A DNA stretch of 64,000 nt from Casuarius casuarius. Taxonomy: Eukaryota > Chordata > Aves > Casuariiformes > Casuariidae. The notes beneath the pieces are model-generated. The model was not told the origin of the DNA and made no database searches. It saw only the letters and a list, made by a program, of their open reading frames with translations. The position numbers and the translations under genes were made by a program. Shown piece after piece: positions 47,850 through 59,279 of the stretch. Each line of letters begins with the position of its first letter. Position 1 is the first letter of the stretch. Location: positions 2,615,814-2,679,813 of the forward strand of contig PTFA01000050.1 in NCBI GenBank assembly GCA_003342895.1, written 5' to 3'.

Positions 47850-48935
47850 AAATCCTGACCCACAGCTAGGCAAAGACAGGGAGACATCACTTCTGACAGT
47901 GCTCTCTCAAAACAGTAGCAGGGAAAAAGGCTTTCCTAATGCAGCGTACACTACATGGATATGCTAACATAAACAAGTTAGCTGTGTTGCATGACTAGAA
48001 TGTAACTTTTCTTTTTTAGGTCCATGAAATATACCTGAGTTTTCTATTGAAAGATTTGAATAGTCTTTGATTAAAGTGTGAAAATCAATTGTGGGCATGA
48101 AGAAACACCCTTTTTGTCACAGGAAGGGAAAACTAGACATTTGGTCAGTAGTTTGATTTAATAAAACTGCAGTAAAATAGTGGAACCAAAAGGAACTGAC
48201 ATAACTAATCTTTTAATCCTGTATTCTTCTTCTAACCATTTGTGTATAGAATAGAGGAGGTCGACAATAAACCATAAAAATGCATATGTTGCCCAGCAGG
48301 GTTTCCATTTTGGCTATTCTTCTGTGCTATGGAATTGAGATTTCCTCATCTTTCAAACCAAAAGTGCTTGAACTCTTCTATTTATTTCATACGAGCTATA
48401 GTACTCTCTGGTGTACCTTACCTTTGGTATATGAACAAAAGATAAAGAAATTGTGTCCCAAATAAAGAAACAGGTGGAAGGAAAGAATGCCGAAGCATCT
48501 TAAACTAACATCAATCCACAAATGCAAACCCCTGTGTCTTGGCACCTGTACAATAGATTGCCAAAGTTACCTGGATAGATCTGAACTATTTTTAAAACCA
48601 GAGAGAAATCTTTATTTATAGATTTGCTAACAGTGAAAATTTTGGTCTATTAATCCTTGGCTATTATATAGGATAGTTCATAAATAGCTGAAAATAGTCT
48701 TGCCTACTTGGTTAAAAACTACACATGATAGTCTTCATAAGATTCAGAAGCCTGCTTCTCTTGGCTATTTTATCTCCGAATTCTTACTATTATTGTCTCC
48801 ATTACAACATCACTGTATTAGCTGAGGCTTATTTTTCATGAACTACCAACTTTATCCTCTTTCTTCCTAAATAGATTGCCCCATGGAATATTGTGCTCAG
48901 CTGATCATCTTTCATGCAATCTGCATTTGCTGTTG
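47850..48935. other. Unique AT-rich DNA, no gene seen
   Basis: No exon-like frame or repeat. Confidence 0.5.
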
Positions 48936-48940
48936 CTTGA

Positions 48941-48992
48941 CTCCTCAATCAATTAATCAATTAATTCCTCAACTAATTAATTCCTCAATCCG
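48941..48992. repeat. Degenerate tandem repeat rich in TAATTAAT
   Basis: Words of the form ctcaatcaattaat and ttaattcctcaac recur with a period near 16; exact ttaattcctcaa copies start at 48961 and 48977. At least four TAATTA-type cores lie in 50 bases. It lies inside an 83-codon plus frame (48883-49134) that gains an Ile/Asn/Gln-rich stretch from it. Confidence 0.7.
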
Positions 48993-48999
48993 TTACAAA

Positions 49000-51580
49000 C
49001 ACAACAGCAAAGTAGTTGCAGTGTTGACCTTATCTTCAGTTCTGCAGCAAATAATGCAGGTGGTTCATAGAACTAATCAGCAATTAGTCAACCTTTTCCA
49101 GAAGCATTTCCTACTACCTTCTAAGAAACGCTAATTCTATTTCTCAGTAGCAGTTTGATATTTTTCATATAGTTGTAGAAGAGAGAGGAATCTTCTTTCA
49201 CACTGAAGCGAAATTGTCCATTTTTCCTTCATTTTAGTTCTTACTTGCATCAATATTTTCAGACTGAAGTGTGCTAATCTGTTAGGAATTCTACTCTAAA
49301 CATATAGAGCCAGTTCCCAGGAAAGCTGTCTTCAAATCCTCAATTTTTCCTCTCCTCTTTCTACTATGATTGTCACAGAAGTGGCAGCAGGTTTTTGTGA
49401 CAATTTGACACCTATGAAACTAACCATAGAGAAAATCAGAATATACAGCTATAGCTTCCTCCCTCACAAACCAGTGATATCAAATAGCTTACTAAAAGAG
49501 TTAATTTTAGTCTGAAATAATGTTACGGATATATAAAAACAACACTTTTTTACTGAAAAAACATGCTAACTCACTACAGAAATCGGAATGAATTCTAGGT
49601 ACTTCATTTAATTCCAAGAACTCATTTTTGATGCATTTTACCCTGCAGAGACCACATAGCTAACACTAAACAAACAGGACTTCCTCTTCATGCATCAAAC
49701 AAACAGAAGTGTTACTAATTTTTGTCCTTCCAAGAGTATTGAATACAATGAGGCTGCATATTTGGTTTTGTAAGGTGAAGACAATGAGTTTGCATAGGTG
49801 TAAATGAAAGCAAACTATGATACTACCAAAGATACTATTATACCTCTGCAGATGTCAGGAAGATTACCAACAGCATCAGGAGAGATGCATTTTAAAAAAT
49901 GCACGCTCACATCGTCAGGTAAATTGGGTATACCAACTTGCATTACTGGAAGATTTTATTCATAGTGGGTCATTAATATTTAGTTTACAAGTTTTACAAT
50001 AAAGTCTTGATATATATGTGTTTCCAGATATTTCTGGCTACGCTACAAATGAGCAATTGCCAGTGTTTTGTATACAGAGCTAATCAGAATTTGCCATTAT
50101 ACTATACCAGCACATCTGTTCTATTGTCATGCTGTAGAAATACAATGAAGAATTATAGATTTATTAAATAAGTTATAATTTCCTGGTTAGCTTTCCATGG
50201 ATATCTCTCAGTATCTTGTTCCACATCCACACAGAACCACAGGGCTGACACCATCAAATAATAGATTGAAAATGAAAAAGATTGGTTCAGATCTTTAGCT
50301 GATATAAGTCAAGATAGCTCCATTCAGTTAAAACAGACTACAGTGAATGTAATTTATACTAGCAGTACATCTGGCTCAAAAAGATGCACAGCTTCTGGCC
50401 TGTTTTATTGCTAAGCCAAAATCCATTTCATTTCTATCTCATCTCCCCTTCATAAGCTGTTCTTACACTTATGAATTTATTCTCTATTCCAGATCTGTGA
50501 AAGTCACCAATGATTTGGGTCATCCCATCATCAGACACCTTAAAAGATGCCTATTTTCAAAGATGCAGGGTTTCGTGGAAAATCAGACTCCTTTAAAATC
50601 TCATTTTGTCATAGAGGAGACCAAATTATGAATGATATTCACTTAATGTTAGGTTTTGGTTTGTGGCTATCAAGGCCGAGTTTCTCAGAGCAGCTTGCTG
50701 AGCTTAATGAGCTCCCGCTCACGCAGCGGGAGCCGGGCAAGTAATGCCGACTGGCACTTTCCAGAATCCCCTCCTGGTGCTACAGAGCACTTCTGAGCAG
50801 CTCTAAAAGATTTAGCACTGTCTGATTTAACTGCTGTTTGGAGCAATGTCTTAAGCTAAAGATTATATTTGTAGCACAGTTCAAAGACAGCATATATATC
50901 GTAAACTCTCAGAGATTATCCAGAAACCACTCACTAGACAATCCAAGTTTTAAAACCACGTGTAGCTATTAGTAATCGAGCCAATCTCATTCTGATCTTA
51001 TCACTGTTGCTTGGCATAAGGAAACAGCTTACATCTACGCATAAGGAAAACTGAAGTTCAAAAGCACGAGTCCATAGATAGGCCTTTAATTATATGTACA
51101 GAGTTCTTACTTCCTCTTTAAATATCTTCAAATATATAAACAATCAGCAAAAAGAAAAAGAATTCTTTGATACAGCAGCACAGAGGAAATGTATTCAGAA
51201 GGAGGAAAAGGAAGGCAAGTCACTATGAGAACAGAAGAAACAATTTCAAAAGGATTGTAAAAAAATGTTCGGGTTTATGCTTTGAAATACGTTATGATTT
51301 TGTGAGACTTAGAAGACTACTATAACATGGGACTAAAATCATCCATAATTAAAAAGTTTTCTCCAAATAAAACATTTTAAAAATTGTAAAAAAGTAACAA
51401 TATTTAGTTTCAAAATCTACATATGTCTTGAAAAACATTAACTAAAACAAAATGCTTCGTGATTATAATATTTAAGGCAGCTGCTCATTTACAGTAATTT
51501 TATAAACACTTACTTAGTTCTAACACTGTATACAGCTCTCCCTTATCCTTATTAAATCAACTATTTTTAATTATGTAGTA
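49000..51580. other. Unique AT-rich DNA, no gene seen
   Basis: No exon-like frame. The one GC-rich island of structure is the short hairpin at 50711-50733. Confidence 0.5.
50711..50733. repeat. GC-rich hairpin, 9-bp stem, 5-base loop
   Basis: gctcccgct (50711-50719) and agcgggagc (50725-50733) are exact reverse complements around cacgc, an isolated GC-rich patch in AT-rich DNA. It would be a stable RNA hairpin, but it is not followed by a T-run. Confidence 0.8.
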
Positions 51581-51720
51581 ATAATGTATTAATTTATTAT
51601 TAAATTATTAAATTAATTTAATTATTAAATTATGTATTAATGTGTGCTTACGCATATTTGTGTGTTCCTGTGTACACCCATACACACACACTCACACACA
51701 CATTTTAAAACATATATATA
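51540..51720. repeat. A+T low-complexity tract with palindrome and short CA tracts
   Basis: About 51560-51635 is almost pure A+T, built from att/taa words, with a perfect 16-base palindrome at 51607-51622. It is followed by broken (CA)n words at about 51674-51702 and TA words to 51720. Confidence 0.8.
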
Positions 51721-51724
51721 AAGA

Positions 51725-53640
51725 GAGGGAGCATAAAAGAAACCCCTTATATTAAAAAGGTGAGAAGTCTAGCATTCCTAAAAAGAGGAGTATCAAACAC
51801 AGGTTTGTGTGCACAACCAAAATTCAGAAACCTCCTGAATATGTATGTGCACATATTTTTCTGTCCTTTTCCAACTCTTCCTCCTGCGCCCCAGTCTATT
51901 GCTCTTGCACTATGCTGCTTCCTTCTTTACCCGGCCTGGGCTTAACTGGTGTCTTATTTAGAGCACAAGAAAAAAAATTCTCGCACGGACACTGCCGAGG
52001 TCTTGGCAGTGCAGTACTGCAGTCACAAGGAAAGTGCAGGTCCAGGTAACATTAAGTGGAAGCCTTTACTTGGCTTTGTAAAATGAATCAGTTTTACAAA
52101 TGCTTCTACACTGGCCAGATCTTAGGGACTCTCCACAGAGAAAATAAATAGGACACCATTGATAAAAAAGACCAGACTACCCTCACCACCAAATATTGCA
52201 TCCCAAATCTGCATCTTGGAATCACTCAATTTTTCAGCATCAGTATCATGATATTTTTGTTATTATGGACGAACCAGATTTCCCTCTCCACTCTTATTCT
52301 CAAAATAATTTTCTGATTTTGGTGGAGAGGAAAAAATCACCTTAAAGCAGATGCCCTGAAGGGAAATTTTCAAATGGAGTCATTGAATTTTAGGAAAGTT
52401 TTAAGCAAAAGTTAAGAAGAATTTTCTAACGGGAAATTGCAGACAAGCTTCACTGTAACCATTGCTATTAGCACTGCCTAAAGGACCCACTCATCTGCAA
52501 AATACTATTCTAAATGTCACCTCTTATTACCTGTAGTATCCAAATGTAAACCGGTCTGGAGATTTTGGAGGAGGAACTCTGTGCATATTTGACCCAAACT
52601 GAAAAAATACTTAAGATTTAAGAGGAATCTTTCTTTTTTGAATATTCGGCATTCATATTCTTCAAATGAGTACTAAACATCTCATCTTCTTCCTACATTG
52701 GAAATTGTTCTGTATGAATCTAAGGTAAATGGTAGCAGCAGTAGAAGGTCATTAGCCATTAGAGGGTAAACAGAAAAAACGGAGCAGCTCCCAGAGCAGG
52801 CAGCTCTAGGAGGCACGTCCTGGACATACCTCCAAGGAGGGCGAGAGCTCAGAGAGCGCTTGCTCCTCCAGGGAGACCAGCGAGGTAGGAACTGCTGGGA
52901 ACCCACCAAACTAACTCCACTTCAGATACTTCTCTCTTCCCTCCTCCTACCTGAAGTCACTTTGACATTGCAACTTAGCTTCTGTAATACAAAATGAAAT
53001 GGAAATTAGGACAGATATAACAACCATTTTGCTACATGCTCGCACACTGCCTTCCTCTTGACAGTATGTTTTATAGAAAGCTTTTCAGGAGAGGAGAGAA
53101 GAGGACAGGAAGAAAAAAAAAAGCCCACAGCTCATTCAAAATTCAACCTGAAGGTAATCAAGAGCCCTGAATCTCATTCAGGAGGACATCATCACTATCA
53201 GGATATCACTCACCTAGACCAGGGCACAGTTCCTGTTCCTGCTGTGCTGATTAACTACCTGGGATAGAGAAAGTTACTTATGTCTCTCAGTTAAGTAATG
53301 CAGCTCTTCAGCATAGCTATTTAAAGTCGATGAACTTTTTACAAAGATGCATGTGTTTCACAAGCTGCCAGGACTGGAATTTTGGTTTCCACATTGCCAC
53401 TCCAATCCATATTTTATGGTGCATATCTTATTTTTTTTCTGTGTAGTGTCATTAATCTGCTCCCTAGCTGTGCAGAATAATATCCCACAAGAGCAGGCTG
53501 CTTTTTGAATATTTTATTATCTCTCATTGTATTTCCAAACCAATATGTATTTACAAATTCAACCTCCTACAGGCAGAACTATATTGTTTTCCCTCTATGG
53601 TCGAGAGCCAAGGCATAGACATCGAATATAAATAGAAAAA
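51725..53640. other. Unique DNA, no gene seen
   Basis: A 75-codon minus frame (52682-52909) over a slightly GC-richer patch is unrecognised. A small hairpin (cctgaat/attcagg, 3-base loop) lies at 53166-53182. Nothing else stands out. Confidence 0.5.
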
Positions 53641-54440
53641 TCTATCTACAGTCATTTGTGTTGAAAGAGAGAACCAATCACGTATCAAGCTGTGCGAGAA
53701 AAGGAGAAAAGGATTTGCGTACTGCACGAGGAGACGGAGGGGGAGAGAGGCACACAAAGAGGTTACCTTCCTCTGGGAAGGCAGCTTTAGATTCTGCTGA
53801 AGGACAACGCGCTTTTCAGCGTGCCTCTCTCACACCCGAGCAGATCACATGCACAGGGAAGCGCACTGAAAGTGCTCGGCTGTTTGTTTATGCTTTACAG
53901 TCCTAACTCTAATTTCACCAGAGATTTTCCTCCAGTTGCCTCTACTGTCACAGAGATCATTTCTTCCCTTGCTTCCACCTGCAGTGCTTTGGCAGTACAA
54001 ACAGTGAGGATACCTTCGCCTGCTCCCTTCCTCTTCCCCTCGAGACGAAGGGCCATCACTGGCCCTAATGCACTGATCTTGCCGTGGTTCCCCCATAGGA
54101 GAACCTCCCGCAGGGTCACATAACAAAGATGGTCCTTTGCTAGCCTCCGAGCAAGGCAAAGCTGAGCTTGAAGTTGACTCCATGTATGAGAATACACCTG
54201 AGTGTCCACTTGGTCTCCACTACTCACCGTAGGAAGGGTGAAAATCCCTCACACCAAGCAGAGGGGAGAGACGCTGCTAGGAAGGCGCTAGGGCCGGGGA
54301 GCGCTTTCGCCGTTCTGTCGCAGATGCTCTTGGCACTGAGGTCTCACTGTGCCTTCACTCCCTCTGAGAAGGACAACTCACCACATCTCACACAGCTATT
54401 AAGATGGTGAGGGACTGGGAGCTCTGTAAGACGAGAAGGG
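53640..54440. other. GC-richer block with overlapping frames on both strands
   Basis: Base composition rises here, and frames of 100-112 codons overlap on both strands (53821-54123 plus; 53845-54183 and 53895-54227 minus). The last minus frame has the most protein-like composition but begins with GTG rather than ATG. That same GTGAGT reads as a 5' splice donor on the minus strand (54222-54227), arguing against a start there. I recognise none of the products. It may be an exon-bearing or regulatory patch. Confidence 0.3.
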
Positions 54441-54449
54441 GCTGGTAGG

Positions 54450-57400
54450 TTCACCAAAGTTAAGGTTGGTTGGCGTTTATCAATCCAGTGAGTTATACAG
54501 AAGCTGAAAAAGGTGGAGAGACAGCACAAGTGCTCTTCCCCCAGTGTGAAACTAACTTCATTGTGCTGAAGGCCCAGCGCCCAGTTTTTATAGGAATGAA
54601 TTTTAGCTTTAATGATAAATAATGAAACTACTATGAATACTACACACAGCATTTGGAAATCCCATTCCTTTCTAAAAACTTTGCTGCCTTTCTTAGGTCT
54701 AAGCACAACAATCTGACTGTATAAAAGCATCCCAAGACTGTTACCTAAAAAGCATACGTTTCTATGGAATTAAAGGATAACAAAAATAGGTCATATGATA
54801 CATAAAAATTAGAGAGATCTGTCTTACTCTTCTTATGTGGGACATTTTGCAGATATCAGATTTTCTGCTTTTTTGATTCATACAAGATTTGAAGCTGGTT
54901 TTGATCAGCTACTATTTCTATTATATTACAACTATTGACGCATTGAATGTTACTTTAAATACCATTTCTTATGAAATGTGGTGACATGTAGCTAAACATA
55001 CATTGTCGAAACTGGCAGGTCCAAAATCTGATGCATCCTTTCACAGGAACTATGTATGTTTTATTCTCTACTTCCAAAAACAAATGTTTCAAGCGATATC
55101 TTTTTCCTTAGCTACTCAGCATCTATGTTCTATAATTACATGCAATTTCTATGAGTGGGCAACTTTTAAAAGTAGTAGGGAAAGGGTTGTACACTGTTGT
55201 ATAAATAGCTAATAGTCATTGAAGAGTTTCTTTTATTATGAATAAATATTTTGCAATATCCATTACAAAAACATTAGGTTTTGTTATTCCAGTCCCCTGT
55301 CAGACAGAATTTTCATTTGTTCTCTGCTTTTACTTTACAGTCCATGGTCCTGGTCCAGCGGCCACTAAGGCCCCTGGGAATCTCTTTATTGGTTTAAATA
55401 GATTTTGGATTGTCCTGATGCCGTAATTATCTCAGGAATACTACTATAAGAAATATGGGTTTACTGTAACCAGCTCACTTTTCTGAAAGGAATTGTCTCA
55501 TCTCAGTATTTGTGAGCTGCTGTCACATCTTTCATAGCTCCCTGACTGGAGGCTAACACAGCTCCTTGGTTTTTTTCCACAAGTACAATCACTCTGAGTA
55601 CAGTGCAGCTTATTCATAGGAAAGCCTTTCCTAAAATATTCCACTTCCCATTTCACTGTCCAAAGCTCTCACAAAAACAGTATTTTATAACAGATAAGGA
55701 GCTAGGAAGTGGAAATCATGAGAAGACTTGGCACATTGTTTTTCGGCAAGCTGGAGACTCCTTCAAAATTATTTACAAATCTGGGCCAATACCATCCACC
55801 CACCAATACCTCAGGAAACTTAAAAAGTATCAGTTCTACACCAACTTAAAAGTGTTTTGAAATGTGATTTTAGAAAGGCATTTCTGTTTCAAAACCAATA
55901 CCAAGTCCTTATCTATCTTTTTTTTTAAAAAAAAGAAAAAAAAAAAAAAGGAGGATGAGGAAAGAAATCAATCACCTGAACCAAAACCAACAAGCAATTT
56001 CAAGTAACTTCCTCCATATAAAGGGAAGTTCATGCACTCCACTGTTTACCATAATCAGTAGATTTTGAACTAAAATTATTTATTACTTTGAAAAAATAAA
56101 AAGTCTTTATTTAGATGCTACAGGCTACACTGTTCCAACAATCTTTTATCTGTGCAGGTTCCAGTACCGAGTTAGTAATTGCATCTAGCTGACAAAAGCT
56201 ACAGTCTTGTCTTAACTTTTTTAGTATCTTTGTAACAAGTTATTTACCATGACCTCTCCCGATTCCATTTATTGGATTCGATTTTCAAATGGAAAACTTT
56301 TTTGAGGAAGGGCTATAGATTACTATAGATAACCCATAGCATCCTGCATTGGCCAGCTTTACAAGCAACTGAAATTTATGTATTAAAATAGTGCCAAACA
56401 TTTGGCTAACACACTTTTCTTGAAAAGCTACTTATAATTTGTTTTTCAATATAATTACACCATAGTTTATTCTACTTTGTACTTTGTTAATGACACATCT
56501 AAATAATCATAAAAAATATTCAGTAAATACTACAGAATATAATAATTAAATAATACTTTTACTGACTTTATTTATAATATGCATAAGTATATTGAGGGAG
56601 AATCAAGTAATCTGTCCTCACAGGGATTTAAAAAATAGTTTTTAAAGAACAGCTAAGCAAAAGGAAAAACAAGCATACATGTTCATTCTGAATAACATTA
56701 CAGACAGGTAGAAAAATATAATGCAGTGAGTAAGTAAAAATAGAAAAGAAAAATAAATAGTGTTTCCCAAGTTTGAAATGAAAGAAAATTAAAATAAATA
56801 ATAGCACGCAATATTTAAAGAAAAGTAGTATTAGTGTGGTACAATATGTCAGGTAAAATTTACTATACTACAAGGAATATGGAAGGCAAATACCCTAATT
56901 CAACATACATTTTAAGAATTTCCTCCCTCTCCGATATATTGGAAATGGGCCATCTGAAAAAGAAAATACCCACATGCGCAGAATGGCAGAAAGGGCCATT
57001 GCAGACGAGAGAACTGGACACCAGATGTTTCTGTTCCATCAGGAAACCTTCAAAGCTACACACATCAAAGTTGTACATTTAAAAAAAATTACAGAAATAC
57101 AAGCCCAATATCCTTCACAAAAATAAGACTATTGTGTTATGATTATTAAGAGTTCAAATTCATGTCAGTTTAGGAAAATCCTGTGCCACTGAAGCAGCAA
57201 CATTCCTCAAGTAAGCTTTAAATTCTGTAATTGTCAAGTATCAGAAAACTAACATACACATGATCTACAAATTTAATTTTACATTTTTTTTAATCTTATC
57301 TCCTTAAAGATAGAGAGGAACTATTGCAAAAAAATAAAATTTGTGTTAGCCATATGTCTGCAAAAGGGATTATGCACATGATAAAGTATGTTACAACTAC

Positions 57401-57530
57401 TTAAGTGAATGGCACTTATGCCAACATGACATTTCCCTATTTTCCAGCAAAGTACAGAATCTGTTGGCTTGCTATTTTTTAACGCTAACACTGCCAGTAG
57501 TGCTAAGTTGTCTAAAACACTAGGGTTAGC
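54450..57530. other. Unique AT-rich DNA, no gene seen
   Basis: The tail of a 128-codon minus frame (54344-54730) and other short frames lack domains. A poly-T/poly-A junction lies at 55918-55949 (T run, A run, G, A run). Confidence 0.5.
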
Positions 57531-57539
57531 CAAAAGTAA

Positions 57540-57690
57540 GTTATGCCAAAGTTGTGCCAGAGAGGCACCACTGCAAAATGGCTGAGGACAAAGTCCTTGT
57601 CCTGCACTAGGACGTGCCGGAGCCTGCTCCGGTCAGAGGGCAGCTTCGCAGACAGCGCGGCCACAAGAAGGGCGGCCACACATCTCCATG
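57540..57690. promoter_or_regulatory. Weak CpG-rich patch
   Basis: About ten CpGs in 150 bases, including a ccggag-cctg-ctccgg hairpin (57617-57632). The overlapping frames (57512-57715 minus, 57543-57794 plus) show no family. Confidence 0.3.
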
Positions 57691-57699
57691 CAAAATACA

Positions 57700-59205
57700 C
57701 ACAGTACTGTGCCAAAGCTCAGAAGACACATGTCCAATTCTATTCATTCAGGACAGCTGAGATATTTTTGAATTACTCTGCCACACAAAAATGAACTAGC
57801 AATTCTTAAACAGCTCATAGGACTGAAGTATTAAAAGGGGACAACTTACATTTCACTTTACTTTCTCAGACAATAAATCAGAATACAAACGATAAAAATA
57901 ATGCCAGACACTGTGGATTTGTGAGTTGCATGGCTGTAGATATTTTCCTTAAAATCTCGGCCTCTGGAACCGGGTTACAATGGACCAGACTTCTACTTTC
58001 TCTTTATAAATCTCTAGCCTCTGTGTTTGGAGAATGCAGATTAAGAGTATGAAACTTTTCAGGTGGAAAACAATCTCCTTCATTTCATTTAAATTTCCCC
58101 TTAAAGCTACTTCTTTCATGACATATCCAGAAAACAGCACACACTGTTACATGGAGATGCAGAAGTCATTAGCCTTTCTCTAAAGGTAGGGAACCAACAT
58201 GCTGATGCAGGTGACTTGCCAAAGACAACCAAGAGAACTAGGAACTAGTTGCTGCATCTCAGAGGTCTTCAACATATGACTGTCCACTTTGTCATAACTG
58301 AGACAGCTATTGTGTGCCGTTGTGATATGGATGAGCAAAAGTCAAGGAACAATGTCATCAGTAATTAAAAACAACATTGTGACGTCTTGTTTTCCTCACC
58401 AGGAAAGTTCACACAGAAAAGCCACCACATGGGGTATCTTTCCAGATACGTGAGGAGGACACGTTCTTCCCAGTGACCACAGACCAGCGAGTCTCTGGAG
58501 ATTTACTGGAAAGCAGAAGCGTGCAGACTGATAAGGACACAGGGGCTGTAAGCACTCGTTGTCTTTGTTTCTTACTAGTGTTTCTTTCAGCCCTACTAGG
58601 TGAAACATAGGAAGGGTCATAATCCTGTCCAAAAGCAAAAGGCAGTCACTGCTGCTCAGAAAAGAAAAGATACTGTTTGGATGGAAGTACCTGGGTCAGC
58701 ATTCCAATGAAGCTGTTTTCTCAGATTAAATAACAGATGTTCTATTTTTTTGTTTTCAGTTAAATAAGCCACTTCAGTGTCTAGTTCATCCAAAGGTATA
58801 TGAAAGCTGAAAAAGCAGAATAACTAACTTATTTTCCTAATTAAATATAAAACCACCAATTTGGAAAGGGATTATGAGATCTACTAGTTCAAGAATCCTG
58901 AAGGACCTGGGAACCAGCAGTAATCAGGTCAATTCACAGCCTACAGGTAGTATTTTCTTTATTTAATAAACTGGTTTTGAATGCAAAACAGGTCTTGATA
59001 AACTTACCTGTTTTTCTACTAACAGCATTAGCACATGTGCTGGATGTATTTAATGAATAAAAAAAACACTTAATTTAATTCTACTTTCTCCCAAAATAGT
59101 ATTTGACTGAGCAATGAATAAATAAATATACACTTTCATTTATTTAGAAAAGTTTCTTTCCCTATTTTCTAAGGTAACAAAAGAAGTATATGCTTATGTA
59201 GCTAA
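57700..59205. other. Unique AT-rich DNA, no gene seen
   Basis: No exon-like frame. The segment 58860-58905 faintly resembles a CR1 3' end but is too weak to call. Confidence 0.5.
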
Positions 59206-59212
59206 ATTTTTA

Positions 59213-59214
59213 AT

Positions 59215-59270
<56 letters not shown>

Positions 59271-59272
59271 AA
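59213..59272. repeat. (AC)n microsatellite flanked by (TA)n
   Basis: About 19 uninterrupted AC units (59224-59262) with short TA runs on each side. It is the longest dinucleotide repeat in the window and likely length-polymorphic. Confidence 0.95.
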
Positions 59273-59279
59273 ACATAGT

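Noticed and set aside
54344..54730. 128-codon minus frame with one hydrophobic segment
   Set aside because: A single membrane-like stretch is not enough; no recognisable protein and no conserved start.
58885..58900. Possible tRNA B-box (agttcaagaatcc)
   Set aside because: No A-box or cloverleaf arms at the right spacing.
58860..58905. Possible CR1 3' end
   Set aside because: A few words resemble the consensus, but there is no ordered series of blocks.
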